In this document: positions 18,464 through 26,392 of the stretch, one piece after another | Layout: each line of letters opens with the position of its first letter | How positions within the stretch are numbered: position 1 is the first letter of the stretch | Assembly: GCA_040756575.1 (NCBI GenBank) | Contig: JBFLYP010000014.1 | Span: 8,081-72,080, forward strand | DNA: 64,000 nt | Source: DTYU01 sp040756575 | Lineage (GTDB): Bacteria > Bacillota > Desulfotomaculia > Desulfotomaculales > Ammonificaceae | Reading direction: 5' to 3' | Program-made: the position numbers and the translations under genes | The notes under the pieces: model-generated | Told to the model about the DNA's origin: nothing | Databases searched by the model: none | The model's input: the letters and a program-made list of their open reading frames with translations, nothing else

Positions 18464-18551
18464 AACCTTTTGCCGGGTGTGAACCACCGCGGCCACATCG
18501 TCCGCATTGGAAAACGGCCGGGGTGATTTAACCTTTTACCGGGTTTGAACC
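18464..18551. repeat. Short direct repeat at the 3' end of ytxC
   Basis: A 22-base unit at 18464-18485 (AACCTTTTGCCGGGTGTGAA and CC) recurs at 18530-18551 as AACCTTTTACCGGGTTTGAA and CC, 66 bases apart. The second unit holds the last codons and stop of the ytxC-family gene; the first would encode nearly the same tail (GSHPAKG then stop). This looks like a small tandem duplication at the gene end. Confidence 0.6.
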
Positions 18552-19358
18552 TTCTTTTTTCCGGCAGAGGGAACACCCTGCGCATTCTTTAATCGAAAAA
18601 ACGGCGCGGAGGATTTTAATTGCGGAGGCGCAGGGCTTGTAGCCGTGAATTATAACCCTTTGGGCTCCTACGGCTAAAAACGTGCTTATTAAAAGGTCAT
18701 CATTTTCTGACTCTCCGTGGGGAATATCTCCCGGCGGGATCTCTTTAATTATAGTGCCCCGCTTGTCACAAATGGTGAAGCCGCCATCCTCATCCGGCAA
18801 GCAGTGTATCTGTTTTATACTTCTGGTGTAGCGCTGTTTGAACCGTTTTAAAAGAGCAATAAACTCCCTCCATTCCTGTTCCAGCATTGCCTCATCTAAT
18901 AACCGCCATATTATAGCTGTTAAAAACGCGTCGAGCTTTCTTAAACGAAAGCGCAGGAAACCTTGAAGGTCTATCCAGCTCTCTTCGGACAGGTAGTCGT
19001 TGAGCAATGCAATTATCTCAGCTTTTGCGGGCGCAAGAAGGCCGCGGGCAGCCTGAAGCTGCCTTTTGATGGTTTCGCGCACTTGTTCGCCCCATAAGTC
19101 CTTTTTGCGCAAAAAGTCTTCGGCACGGATATCAAGCGCATGCAGTGCTAAGAAGGACCCCACCGCCCGGATTAGCCTGAGGCGAACGTAACGTGCTTCA
19201 TTATCACTGGCGGTAGAAACCGTAACACGGAACACCCCGTTTCCCGCTGCAATTTCCCGGCAGCGAAAACGTTCCCGCCTAAGCGATCGTATTTCTTCGT
19301 GCAAAACCGCAGCAAATTCTCGCTTTAGGGCCTGGGTGACGCAAAAGGTAAGCTCCAA
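18528..19358 (-). CDS. ytxC: YtxC-family putative sporulation protein
   Basis: A 276-residue protein matching the YtxC family of spore-forming Firmicutes, whose biochemical role is not known to me. Seen: a helical middle with SWIDLQGFLRFRLRKLDAFL, a DLLISTFLAVGAQRVIIHG segment, and a C-terminal Cys cluster (CAGCSLC). The TTG at 19358 is preferred to one at 19379 because GGAGGTGGAGG lies between them at the right distance. The gene stands alone, converging with the ACT gene. Family assignment rests on recalled conserved blocks. Confidence 0.75.
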   Translation of the reverse strand: MELTFCVTQALKREFAAVLHEEIRSLRRERFRCREIAAGNGVFRVTVSTASDNEARYVRLRLIRAVGSFLALHALDIRAEDFLRKKDLWGEQVRETIKRQLQAARGLLAPAKAEIIALLNDYLSEESWIDLQGFLRFRLRKLDAFLTAIIWRLLDEAMLEQEWREFIALLKRFKQRYTRSIKQIHCLPDEDGGFTICDKRGTIIKEIPPGDIPHGESENDDLLISTFLAVGAQRVIIHGYKPCASAIKILRAVFSIKECAGCSLCRKKEGSNPVKG

Positions 19359-19423
19359 CCCTCCACCTCCACAAGACAAAGCCTACCGGGTAAGTTATGC
19401 CGTGTAGCAACAAAATATGTGTG

Positions 19424-19461
19424 AAAACGAAAACCGGAGCGGTAATCAAGCAGCGCTCCGG
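19424..19461 (-). terminator. Intrinsic terminator downstream of the subtilase gene
   Basis: Perfect stem CCGGAGCG/CGCTCCGG (19434-19441 with 19454-19461), followed on the minus strand by GTTTTCGTTTTC. It lies 63 bases past the protease stop codon. Confidence 0.75.
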
Positions 19462-19524
19462 CTTTCTTCGGTGCGGGCCGTCGGTCGGCATGTCCGCGAG
19501 CTTTGGTTTTATACCACGAAGGTC

Positions 19525-20760
19525 CTATAGGTTCCATGGCGGGGCCGCTTCATCGGCGTCCACCAGCCCAAAACCGTACAAGGTATCCCGGCCCTGGGGG
19601 CCAAGGTCGTCGGCGGTCCGGCGGAGAACCAGCCGCACGTCTTTGTTGTTCACAACTCCGTCCCCGTTCAGGTCTTGCAGCGTTCCGTTAGCGAATACAA
19701 GGGCGGCAGTACCCGCCACGTGCGGCGAGGCCATTGAAGTCCCGCTAATTGTCCTATAACCTCCGGGGAAGCACGAAAGAATGTTGGCGCCCGGGGCCGC
19801 AAGCTCCATTTGCGGGCCGGTACTTGACCAATATGGGCGGCGGTCTCTGTTGTCGGTTGCCCCCACGGCGATTACTTCATCATATTTTGCAGGATACGCG
19901 ATGGTATCGGGATACCCGAGAATGGACAGTATCGGCAGGTCTACAAACCATCCCGAGTTTCCCGCCGCAGCAACCAGTACCATTCCGGCCTCATACGCCG
20001 CCTTGAACGCATTGTGTACTTCGGGACCCGGATCGGTTGTGGCCGTGAGGCTCATATTAACCACGACACGGTCATCGGGGGAGAACCTCTGAAGACACCA
20101 GTCCAAGGCTGCGATCAGGGTGCTCATGTAACCCGTACCTTCTTCATCAAGTACTTTCAGGGCATAAACAGAAGCCTCCGGCGCAACTCCGACGACCCCG
20201 GCACCGTTGTCCTCCGCGGCTGCTATGCCTGCCACGTGTGTACCGTGGCCGTTATCATCCATCGGATCGTTGTCGTTGTTTACAAAGTCGTACCCGCCTG
20301 CATAGTTTTCATCCAGGTCCGGGTGCGTGTAGTCTACACCGGTGTCGACAATAACTACATTAACACCCTGTCCGCGGTTATAACCGTGCACGGTGCCGGC
20401 GCCGATGCGCTTCACGCCCCAGGAACTGTCAAGTTCCGCATCCGCCGCGAAGATCTTGACATCCGGTCTTACCGCCCTGACACCCTTAATCCCTTTCAGG
20501 CCGGAGACCTCATCTTTTCCGAGGCGCACCGCCATACCACGTATGATACCGAACTCAGAAAGCACGTCACCGCCCTTCTGCTTCACAAACCGCTTTGCCG
20601 GGTGCATCGCCGATTTGTCATCAAAGAACACGATAAACCTGTCCTCATCCTGCCCGCCTTTGTTATCAGCTATGGAAACGGTACCGGTCACACTGAGAAC
20701 AAACGCGACTGCAACGGCGATACCAAGCGCTCTTAATAATACCGACCCCCGTTTTGGCAT
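19525..20760 (-). CDS. Secreted subtilisin-like serine protease (S8) with propeptide
   Basis: A 411-residue exported protease. Order of parts: signal peptide (hydrophobic run LLRALGIAVAVAFVLSVTG), an inhibitor-I9-like propeptide (about 40-105, starting DRFIVFFDDKS), then the catalytic domain. The triad is D139 (VIVDTGVDYTHPDL), H172 (NGHGTHVAGI) and S342 (SGTSMASPHVAG), with oxyanion N268 (AAAGNSG). Near the end a Ca-binding EF-hand-like loop, DLNGDGVVNNKDV (363-375), of the type found in dockerins, is embedded in the catalytic domain. The ATG at 20760 follows GGAGGGGAGG. It is monocistronic with its own terminator. Probably a nutritional or spore-related extracellular protease. Confidence 0.93.
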   Translation of the reverse strand: MPKRGSVLLRALGIAVAVAFVLSVTGTVSIADNKGGQDEDRFIVFFDDKSAMHPAKRFVKQKGGDVLSEFGIIRGMAVRLGKDEVSGLKGIKGVRAVRPDVKIFAADAELDSSWGVKRIGAGTVHGYNRGQGVNVVIVDTGVDYTHPDLDENYAGGYDFVNNDNDPMDDNGHGTHVAGIAAAEDNGAGVVGVAPEASVYALKVLDEEGTGYMSTLIAALDWCLQRFSPDDRVVVNMSLTATTDPGPEVHNAFKAAYEAGMVLVAAAGNSGWFVDLPILSILGYPDTIAYPAKYDEVIAVGATDNRDRRPYWSSTGPQMELAAPGANILSCFPGGYRTISGTSMASPHVAGTAALVFANGTLQDLNGDGVVNNKDVRLVLRRTADDLGPQGRDTLYGFGLVDADEAAPPWNL

Positions 20761-20810
20761 GGACCTCCCCTCCTGGCACAACTCCAAGGATAAGTTCTTT
20801 TACCAAAATT

Positions 20811-21163
20811 TTATAACCTGTCCAACTGATATGTCAACCTGCTAAAAACCCGTAGACTGACTTTCAGCTCAACTCCTGCTTCAGCCGTACATCGGAAACC
20901 TTTATAACCAGCCGTACCAATACTCTGCGGGTGCGCTCCCGCCTGCAGTGCTTCTTCTAACCCCCTGCGGTAAGCCCTGAGGATGTCGTGCCGCAACACG
21001 CCAATTAACTTTCGCCCGTCTTCCCTGCTGACGACAGGGATGCGGCCGTATTCCCCTTCGGCGGTCTTGAGCACCCTATCCAGGGTCTGGTCGAGATAAA
21101 CCACAAAGGGTGACTTGGTAGAAATGTCCGCGACGGTAAGGTTTTCGTCCGAACCGTCCCCTT
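20811..21163 (-). pseudogene. CBS-domain fragment
   Basis: About 115 codons of a CBS-domain pair remain: LTVADISTKSPFVVYLDQ then EGEYGRIPVVS and KLIGVLRHDILRAYRRGL. The frame is open upstream only to a stop at about 21170, so the front of the original protein is missing. The tail resembles the regulatory end of ClC-type chloride channels or similar transporters. The first usable start (21104) lies inside the CBS fold, so a functional product is unlikely. The gap beyond it (21164-21323) contains two GAACCGTCCC boxes and no gene. Confidence 0.6.
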
Positions 21164-21323
21164 ACCCATGTCCCCTTATACATTTAAGGGAACCGTCCCT
21201 CTGATACGTTCAACGTGTAGCGTCGATTCATACATTTATCTAAACTTTCAGCCGCCGATGAGATGGCTACGGAAATGATAATTACCGAAATGCACTATTA
21301 CGAAATTCTAAGTTTAAAGCGAA

Positions 21324-21902
21324 CTATTTAACTCTCAAGCGGTGTTCGGTGCCGTCGAGCAGCCTGCGGATGTTGCTGCGGTGCTTGTAGATGGCGACGG
21401 CTGCGGTGAGGGCTGCAAAAAAGACGTAGCTCCATGGATAGCTGAATACGGCGATAAACACAGGCAGGCTGGCTGCAGCGATGATAGAAGCCAGTGAAAC
21501 GTACCTGCTCAGCGCGAGAACAACCCCCCAGACCGCAAAAGCGCCGACCGCAGCCGCCGGCGTAAGCATGAGGAAGACGCCGAGGGCAGTGGCAATCATC
21601 TTCCCGCCCCGGAAGCGGAGGAAAAGCGACCAGCTATGGCCGGCAAGAACGGAAGCACCGGCGATTACCGCATGCCAGTGGCCGGCTTTGCTGCCAAGGT
21701 AAACGGCAACCGCCCCCTTCCCCACATCCCCGGCAAGGGCAAGCGTCCCGAAAAACGGGCCCAGGGTCCGCCAGACGTTCGTAGCCCCGATGTTGCCGCT
21801 GCCGGCCCTGAAGATATCCACACCCTTATGCCGGGCGAGAAGGTAGCCGGTGGGAACCGACCCGATCACGTAAGCTAAGAGAGCAAGGCCGAGTATTTTC
21901 AT
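21324..21902 (-). CDS. plsY: Acyl-phosphate:glycerol-3-phosphate acyltransferase
   Basis: Integral membrane enzyme (192 residues) that acylates glycerol-3-phosphate in the first step of phospholipid synthesis. Typical PlsY blocks are seen: GSVPTGYLLAR near residue 15, GSGNIGATNVWRTLG at about 36-50, and GHSWSLFLRFRGGKMIATALG at about 88-108. About five membrane segments are evident. The ATG has GAGGTG upstream. It follows der, from which it is separated by a family 1 repeat. Confidence 0.96.
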   Translation of the reverse strand: MKILGLALLAYVIGSVPTGYLLARHKGVDIFRAGSGNIGATNVWRTLGPFFGTLALAGDVGKGAVAVYLGSKAGHWHAVIAGASVLAGHSWSLFLRFRGGKMIATALGVFLMLTPAAAVGAFAVWGVVLALSRYVSLASIIAAASLPVFIAVFSYPWSYVFFAALTAAVAIYKHRSNIRRLLDGTEHRLRVK

Positions 21903-21920
21903 TTTCCATCACCTCTCGGG

Positions 21921-22105
21921 CGTTCGACGTTCGACTTTGGGCTTCAGACGGATTGACTTTTCGGTCAGTTCGAAGTTCGAAGTTAACCTCAAATTGATAT
22001 ACCGGCGGGGTCGGTTCAACGTTCGAAGGTAACCCAATCAGCATGAATTCGCGGCCCGTTCAAACGTGACAGCTCAATTCGCAGGACGCGGGGTCTGTTT
22101 AACGC
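21921..22105. repeat. Family 1 intergenic mosaic repeat, copy A
   Basis: Contains in order: CGTTCGACGTTCGACTTTGG, CAGACGGATTGACTTTTCGG, GTTCGAAGTTCGAAGTTAAC, GGGGTCGGTTCAACGTTCG and a GGGGTCTGTTTAACG end. The same blocks in the same order occur at copies B (33768) and C (46113). It lies between der and plsY. Confidence 0.7.
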
Positions 22106-22188
22106 TGCACCTTAAAAACGCTTGCTTCCAACCTGGACTGCTATATAACCAATCTATGAAAAAATTCCGTTAAAGGACCCCAGGACCA

Positions 22189-23517
22189 TCAATCAGCCTG
22201 TTCACGCCTGCGCTTTATCGTGAAGCGAATGGGCGTACCCGTGAAGTCGTAGGCCGCCCGTAACTGGTTTTCGAGATATCTCCGGTAGGAAAAGTGCATA
22301 AGCCCCGGGTCGTTGACATAAAGCAGGAATACGGGCGGGTTTTCCCCCACCTGCGTCCCGTAATACACCTTCAAACGGTTTCCCTTGCTCTGGGGCGGCG
22401 GATGCCGCAAAACGGCCTCACCAATAAGGGCGTTGAACTCACCCGTAGGAACGCGCCGGAAAGCATTGGCAGCCGCCTCTGTCACCGTCTGGAGCAACCG
22501 CGTCACTCCCTGCCCCGTGGTTGCCACCGTGAAAACCACCGGTGCGTACGCAATAAAGTCCAGGGCGTCCAGTACCGCCTGCCGGTACCGCGCAGCGTTT
22601 TTCCGGTCGGCAGGCATAAGGTCCCACTTGTTCACGGCTATGACGACAGCCCGGCCCGAATCTTCCGCCATGCCCGCTATCCGCTTGTCCTGTGCCGTAA
22701 CTCCTTCCACCGCGTCCAAAACCAGCACCGCAACCTCCGCCCGTGCGATCGCCTTCCGGGCACGGTTGATACTGTAACGCTCCACCGGAATATCAACGCG
22801 GCTTTTACGGCGGATGCCGGCGGTATCAATCAGGAGATACCGCTTCCCTCCACTCTCGAAGAGCGTGTCGACCGCATCCCTGGTCGTTCCCGGGATATCG
22901 CTTACGATTACCCTCTCTTCGCCTAAAAGGGCATTGACCAGCGAGGATTTACCGACGTTCGGCCTTCCTACAACTGCAACCCGCAAAACCTTATCCTCTT
23001 GTTCGTGTGCACTTTTCTCGGGGAGGTGTGCCACCACTATATCGAGAAGGTCGCCGGTGTTGAGCCCCTGCGCCGCAGAGACCGCAAAAGGTTCCCCCAT
23101 GCCGAGCGCGTACAACTCGCCCAGGGCCGGCGGGTAGCCGAAGTTATCGACTTTGTTTGCCACGAGAACAACCGGTTTTCCGGCACGCCGCAGGATTTCG
23201 GCTACGGTTTTATCCTCCGGCAGAACGCCGCTCACGGCATCCACCACAAACAGGATCAGGTCGGCTTCCCGGAGCGCCTGCTCGACCTGCCGCCTGATAC
23301 CGGCCTCGATTGCGCCCTTCGCCGCCTCAACTACCCCGCCCGTATCGACCAAGACAAAACGCCGCCCGTTCCACTCGGCTTCGCAGTAAATCCTGTCCCT
23401 GGTAACGCCAGGCTCGGGCTGGACAATTGCCACTCTCCCCCCTACCAAACGGTTGAAAAGAGTGGATTTTCCTACGTTCGGCCGCCCCACAATGGCAACT
23501 ACAGGCTTATCCTTCAT
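22189..23517 (-). CDS. der: Ribosome-assembly GTPase Der (EngA)
   Basis: Essential double-GTPase acting in 50S subunit maturation; 442 residues. Two G domains are visible: GRPNVGKSTLFNRL with DTGG and NKVD in the first, and GRPNVGKSSLVNALLG with DTAGIRRKS and NKWD in the second, followed by the KH-like C-terminal domain ending RFTIKRRREQAD. The ATG at 23517 (MKDKPVVAIVGRPN) is chosen over an upstream codon because GAGGT lies 8 bases before it. It is co-directional with the DUF512 gene upstream and plsY downstream. Confidence 0.97.
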   Translation of the reverse strand: MKDKPVVAIVGRPNVGKSTLFNRLVGGRVAIVQPEPGVTRDRIYCEAEWNGRRFVLVDTGGVVEAAKGAIEAGIRRQVEQALREADLILFVVDAVSGVLPEDKTVAEILRRAGKPVVLVANKVDNFGYPPALGELYALGMGEPFAVSAAQGLNTGDLLDIVVAHLPEKSAHEQEDKVLRVAVVGRPNVGKSSLVNALLGEERVIVSDIPGTTRDAVDTLFESGGKRYLLIDTAGIRRKSRVDIPVERYSINRARKAIARAEVAVLVLDAVEGVTAQDKRIAGMAEDSGRAVVIAVNKWDLMPADRKNAARYRQAVLDALDFIAYAPVVFTVATTGQGVTRLLQTVTEAAANAFRRVPTGEFNALIGEAVLRHPPPQSKGNRLKVYYGTQVGENPPVFLLYVNDPGLMHFSYRRYLENQLRAAYDFTGTPIRFTIKRRREQAD

Positions 23518-23524
23518 GTGAAAC

Positions 23525-23640
23525 CTCAGTTCCACGTTCAAAGTTCAAACTTCATCGGTTCGAAGTTCGAAGTCAGGAGTTAGAACCTTAAAGCAACTTC
23601 AAACTATTCAACCTCGAACTGTTTAACGGTGAACCGTCAG
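23525..23640. repeat. Family 1 intergenic repeat, partial copy F
   Basis: Short blocks CACGTTCAAAGTTCAAACTT, GGTTCGAAGTTCGAAGTCAG and CCTCGAACTGTTTAACGG match parts of the family 1 copies. It fills most of the gap between der and the DUF512 gene and runs slightly into the 3' end of the latter. Confidence 0.5.
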
Positions 23641-25170
23641 ACTGCGGCGCACGAACTTCAAACCCAGAGCTGTCACCATTTCCCGCGGGTCTTCCGCAGG
23701 CACCACCGGACACCCCACCGTCCCCGCAAGGTCTTCGCAACTCATGCCGTCCAAAAACAGCCGCCGCTCCTTAAGAGCCGCAGCGGGAACTATAACCACG
23801 TCAGGTCTGCGTATTCCCCGCAGCGCTTCTTCGACATCGGTTCCTGTGAGAAGCCCGGCTACCGACACGGTCGAGCCGAAAAAACGGTTGGTTACAGCCA
23901 AGAGTTCAACTTCGAGCCCCCTAATGCGGTTCAGCCTGGATATAACCGGCGCAAGCACCGTTTTGAACATTTCTCCTGTAACAACCACCGCGCGTCTACA
24001 AGACCGCTGCAAGACCTTGCCCGGCTCGTAAGGCTCGCTGCCCGGGTTCTTACGGAAGATCGGTGATAGACTTAACCCGGCTTTGTCAACGGGTAAGGTG
24101 CGCCCGCTTACGTACCCGGAAGTACGCTCCGCGCCGCCCCCTTGCTGTTTTCGCGCCGTGCCTTTCTCTAAACGGTCTTCTAAAAAGTACGCTGCGCTCC
24201 GCCCTGGGTTTGCAAAGATTCGCCCGGACGCAGTCTCCGGCGGCAACCTTTTTTCAATCCTGGCCCACGTGTCAAGGAAACGCCGCACGAGTCCGACGCC
24301 GTTTTCCAGTTGCGGGAAACCTTCATACTCCTTCGCCGCAGGGACGGGTTTTCCTGCGAGCAGGTAGAACTCGTCGGCGGCAAAAACAATTCTGCTCCCA
24401 AACAGCCGCTGGTACCGGTCCTGCCACCCGGCCACACTTTGCAGTACCTCCGCTGCTTCCTCCTGCGTCACCGGCCGCAGCGGATATAAACCCTCCCGGT
24501 GCCGCGTCAATCCCACAGGCACAATAGCCACCGACTGCACCGCGGGGTAAAAAGCGGCAAGATCGGCTACCGTACGGCTTAGTTCTTCCCGGTCGTTTAG
24601 GCCGGGGCAGAGCACCACCTGGGTGTGCAGCACGATTCCCCCGGCGGCCAGCACACGAAGCTTTTGATCTATTTCCGCTGCGCGGGGGTTTCCCAGCATC
24701 TTTACACGCAGTTCAGGGTTTGTTGTATGCACCGAAACGTAAAGGGGACTCAGCCGTTGCCGGACGATTCGTTCGAGGTCTTCTTGCGTGGCGTTGGTCA
24801 GGGTGATGAAGTTGCCCTCCCAGAAGGAAAGGCGGTAGTCGTCGTCCTTAAAGCAGAGGCTTGGGCGCAACCCTGCCGGCTGCTGGTCGACAAAACAGAA
24901 GAGGCAACGGTTGGTGCAACAGCGGATGCGCCCAAAAGGGTCGGTAAAGCTCAAGCCGGTCAAACCCGTGTCGTCTCCCAGCGAAATGCAAAACTCACTT
25001 TCTCCCCGCCGGACAGTAAGTACCGGCTGCTCCGTCGCTAATAAAAAGTGGTAATCAATTATGTCCCTTACCGGCTTGTCGCCTATGCGTACAAGAACGT
25101 CACCAGCCAAAAGCCCTAACTCAGAGGCGGTGCTCTCCTGTGCCACCGCTGCGATTTTCAATCCGTTCAT
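23623..25170 (-). CDS. PDZ/radical-SAM-like DUF512 protein
   Basis: A 515-residue member of the DUF512 family of anaerobic Firmicutes, normally encoded next to der. An N-terminal PDZ-like domain (about 1-65) is followed by a Cys cluster, C85-x3-C89-x2-C92 (CTNRCLFCFVDQQP), typical of a radical SAM iron-sulfur site. The C-terminal DUF512 domain follows from about 390. Between the two lies an extra segment of roughly 50 residues (about 330-385, from FANPGRSAAYFLEDRL to EPYEPGKVLQRSC) that looks less conserved. The exact function is unknown to me. The neighbouring der gene matches the usual context. Confidence 0.85.
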   Translation of the reverse strand: MNGLKIAAVAQESTASELGLLAGDVLVRIGDKPVRDIIDYHFLLATEQPVLTVRRGESEFCISLGDDTGLTGLSFTDPFGRIRCCTNRCLFCFVDQQPAGLRPSLCFKDDDYRLSFWEGNFITLTNATQEDLERIVRQRLSPLYVSVHTTNPELRVKMLGNPRAAEIDQKLRVLAAGGIVLHTQVVLCPGLNDREELSRTVADLAAFYPAVQSVAIVPVGLTRHREGLYPLRPVTQEEAAEVLQSVAGWQDRYQRLFGSRIVFAADEFYLLAGKPVPAAKEYEGFPQLENGVGLVRRFLDTWARIEKRLPPETASGRIFANPGRSAAYFLEDRLEKGTARKQQGGGAERTSGYVSGRTLPVDKAGLSLSPIFRKNPGSEPYEPGKVLQRSCRRAVVVTGEMFKTVLAPVISRLNRIRGLEVELLAVTNRFFGSTVSVAGLLTGTDVEEALRGIRRPDVVIVPAAALKERRLFLDGMSCEDLAGTVGCPVVPAEDPREMVTALGLKFVRRSLTVHR

Positions 25171-25305
25171 ACAGACAGTTCTAAGTTCTAAGTTCTAAAT
25201 TGGACTCAAATGGATGGACCATCGGGGGTCCGTTCAACGTAAGGCTCATACTGATAGACCTTCGAAGGTCCGTTCAACGTTCAAAGACCGCAGGAATTCA
25301 GGGTC
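25171..25305. repeat. Family 1 intergenic repeat, copy D (partial)
   Basis: A triple GTTCTAAGTTCTAAGTTCTA run, then GGATGGACCATCGGGGGTCC, GTTCAACGT and a second GGTCCGTTCAACGTTCAAAG. These match the second half of copies A-C. The rest of the gap to 25427 holds no gene. Confidence 0.55.
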
Positions 25306-25427
25306 CGTCTAATCCCTGCTCCTGATTCGACCGTTGTGTATTGACAGTATAACATATGCCGCTATATATGTCATGTGGAGCAATTGTTTGTGCGTGGAAT
25401 AACCGAGACTTTAAGTAGGTCAAAGCG

Positions 25428-25871
25428 CTAATCTTTTCCTGAGTCCTCAAGGGCAAAACGTACCAGATGGGGGTAAGACTTCAAAACCGCCCGGTAAAAA
25501 AGCCCCTTGCTGCGCGCGGATCCCGAACGCGCCAGCCTCCAGGTTAAGGCTATTTCGGCACTTCCCGGGATGCCGGCAACAGGGCGGAGCAGCCACTCAC
25601 CCACCTCGCCGTAAAGTTCTTCCCGCACCCGAAAAAATCGGGCGACGAGACCCGGGTCCGCACTGCACCAGAATGCGTAGACCTCCATCCCGTCTTTGTC
25701 TCTGCCGTAGTGGACGAAACCGCTGGGAGACGCTATTTGCGGCAGGCTCAAAAGTTCGTGCTCTTTAAACGAATCTTCCCGTGACAACCGGCCGGTCCGG
25801 ATGCCCGCCGCCACCGCCGCCAAGGGGAGTCCGCGGTAATCGCAGAAAACAAGCCTCATCATATTAAGCAA
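25428..25871 (-). CDS. DUF3189-family protein (second of tandem pair)
   Basis: A small protein of up to 147 residues that aligns with its upstream neighbour: VFCDYRG versus VYHCYGG, then HELLSLPQ versus GRLISLPF, then FVHYGRDKDGMEVYAFWCSAD versus LYFFGIDEGGNKVYILGRRRD. It is therefore a diverged tandem duplicate within DUF3189, a family of spore-forming Firmicutes of unknown function. The start is uncertain: TTG at 25871 or ATG at 25862 or 25859, none with well-placed ribosome-binding bases. An A/T-rich hairpin (AAAAAGG/CCTTTTT) sits just before it. Probably made, but weakly supported at its 5' end. Confidence 0.65.
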   Translation of the reverse strand: MLNMMRLVFCDYRGLPLAAVAAGIRTGRLSREDSFKEHELLSLPQIASPSGFVHYGRDKDGMEVYAFWCSADPGLVARFFRVREELYGEVGEWLLRPVAGIPGSAEIALTWRLARSGSARSKGLFYRAVLKSYPHLVRFALEDSGKD

Positions 25872-25915
25872 AAAAAGGGGATAGGCTCCTTTTTATTTCG
25901 GCCGGCGTTGCTGAC

Positions 25916-26392
25916 TCACGTTTCGCATGTTTCTTGCTTCACTCTGTACACCAGCTCCCGCAAGCGGGGGTAAGCGCGGCGAAGCCCTGCGTATACCAGC
26001 GGCCGTCCTAGGCGGGTAAACTTAAATCTCCGGGAAATGTATCCGCCCACTTTCAGCAGCACCGGGACGCACGGTAAGGCGTTCACTAAGAGCACCCCCT
26101 GCGCCGGGTTATTTTTCACCGTCTGCCTGTCGGCGGACACGGCCCCGTCAAGGATGAGGGTTAACGCCTCCGCGTCTCGCCGCCTCCCGAGTATGTACAC
26201 CTTGTTGCCGCCCTCGTCTATGCCAAAGAAATAGAGTTTCCCGTGGTTGTCGCCGTCCTGGGTGTCAAGGAACGGGAGACTAATAAGGCGGCCGCTTTCC
26301 GGCGGCCGCCGGTGGGAAATCATCCCGGTGTGAAGCGCCGCTGCCAAAACTGAAGAATGCGTCCCGCCGTAGCAGTGGTAGACCACGTTCAC
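25916..26392 (-). CDS. DUF3189-family protein (first of tandem pair)
   Basis: A 158-residue protein with the DUF3189 opening VVYHCYGGTHSSVLAAALHTG and the later GVLLVNALPCVPVLLKVGGY region. The family is found in spore formers and its role is not known to me. The GTG start at 26392 immediately follows the TAA of spoIIP (26395-26393) with no gap, so it is translated from the spoIIP transcript. That context supports a sporulation-linked role, by inference. Confidence 0.8.
   Translation of the reverse strand: MNVVYHCYGGTHSSVLAAALHTGMISHRRPPESGRLISLPFLDTQDGDNHGKLYFFGIDEGGNKVYILGRRRDAEALTLILDGAVSADRQTVKNNPAQGVLLVNALPCVPVLLKVGGYISRRFKFTRLGRPLVYAGLRRAYPRLRELVYRVKQETCET

Noticed and set aside
20014..20736. 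240-codon plus-strand frame opposite the subtilase
   Set aside because: Antisense shadow; the protease triad and propeptide lie on the minus strand.
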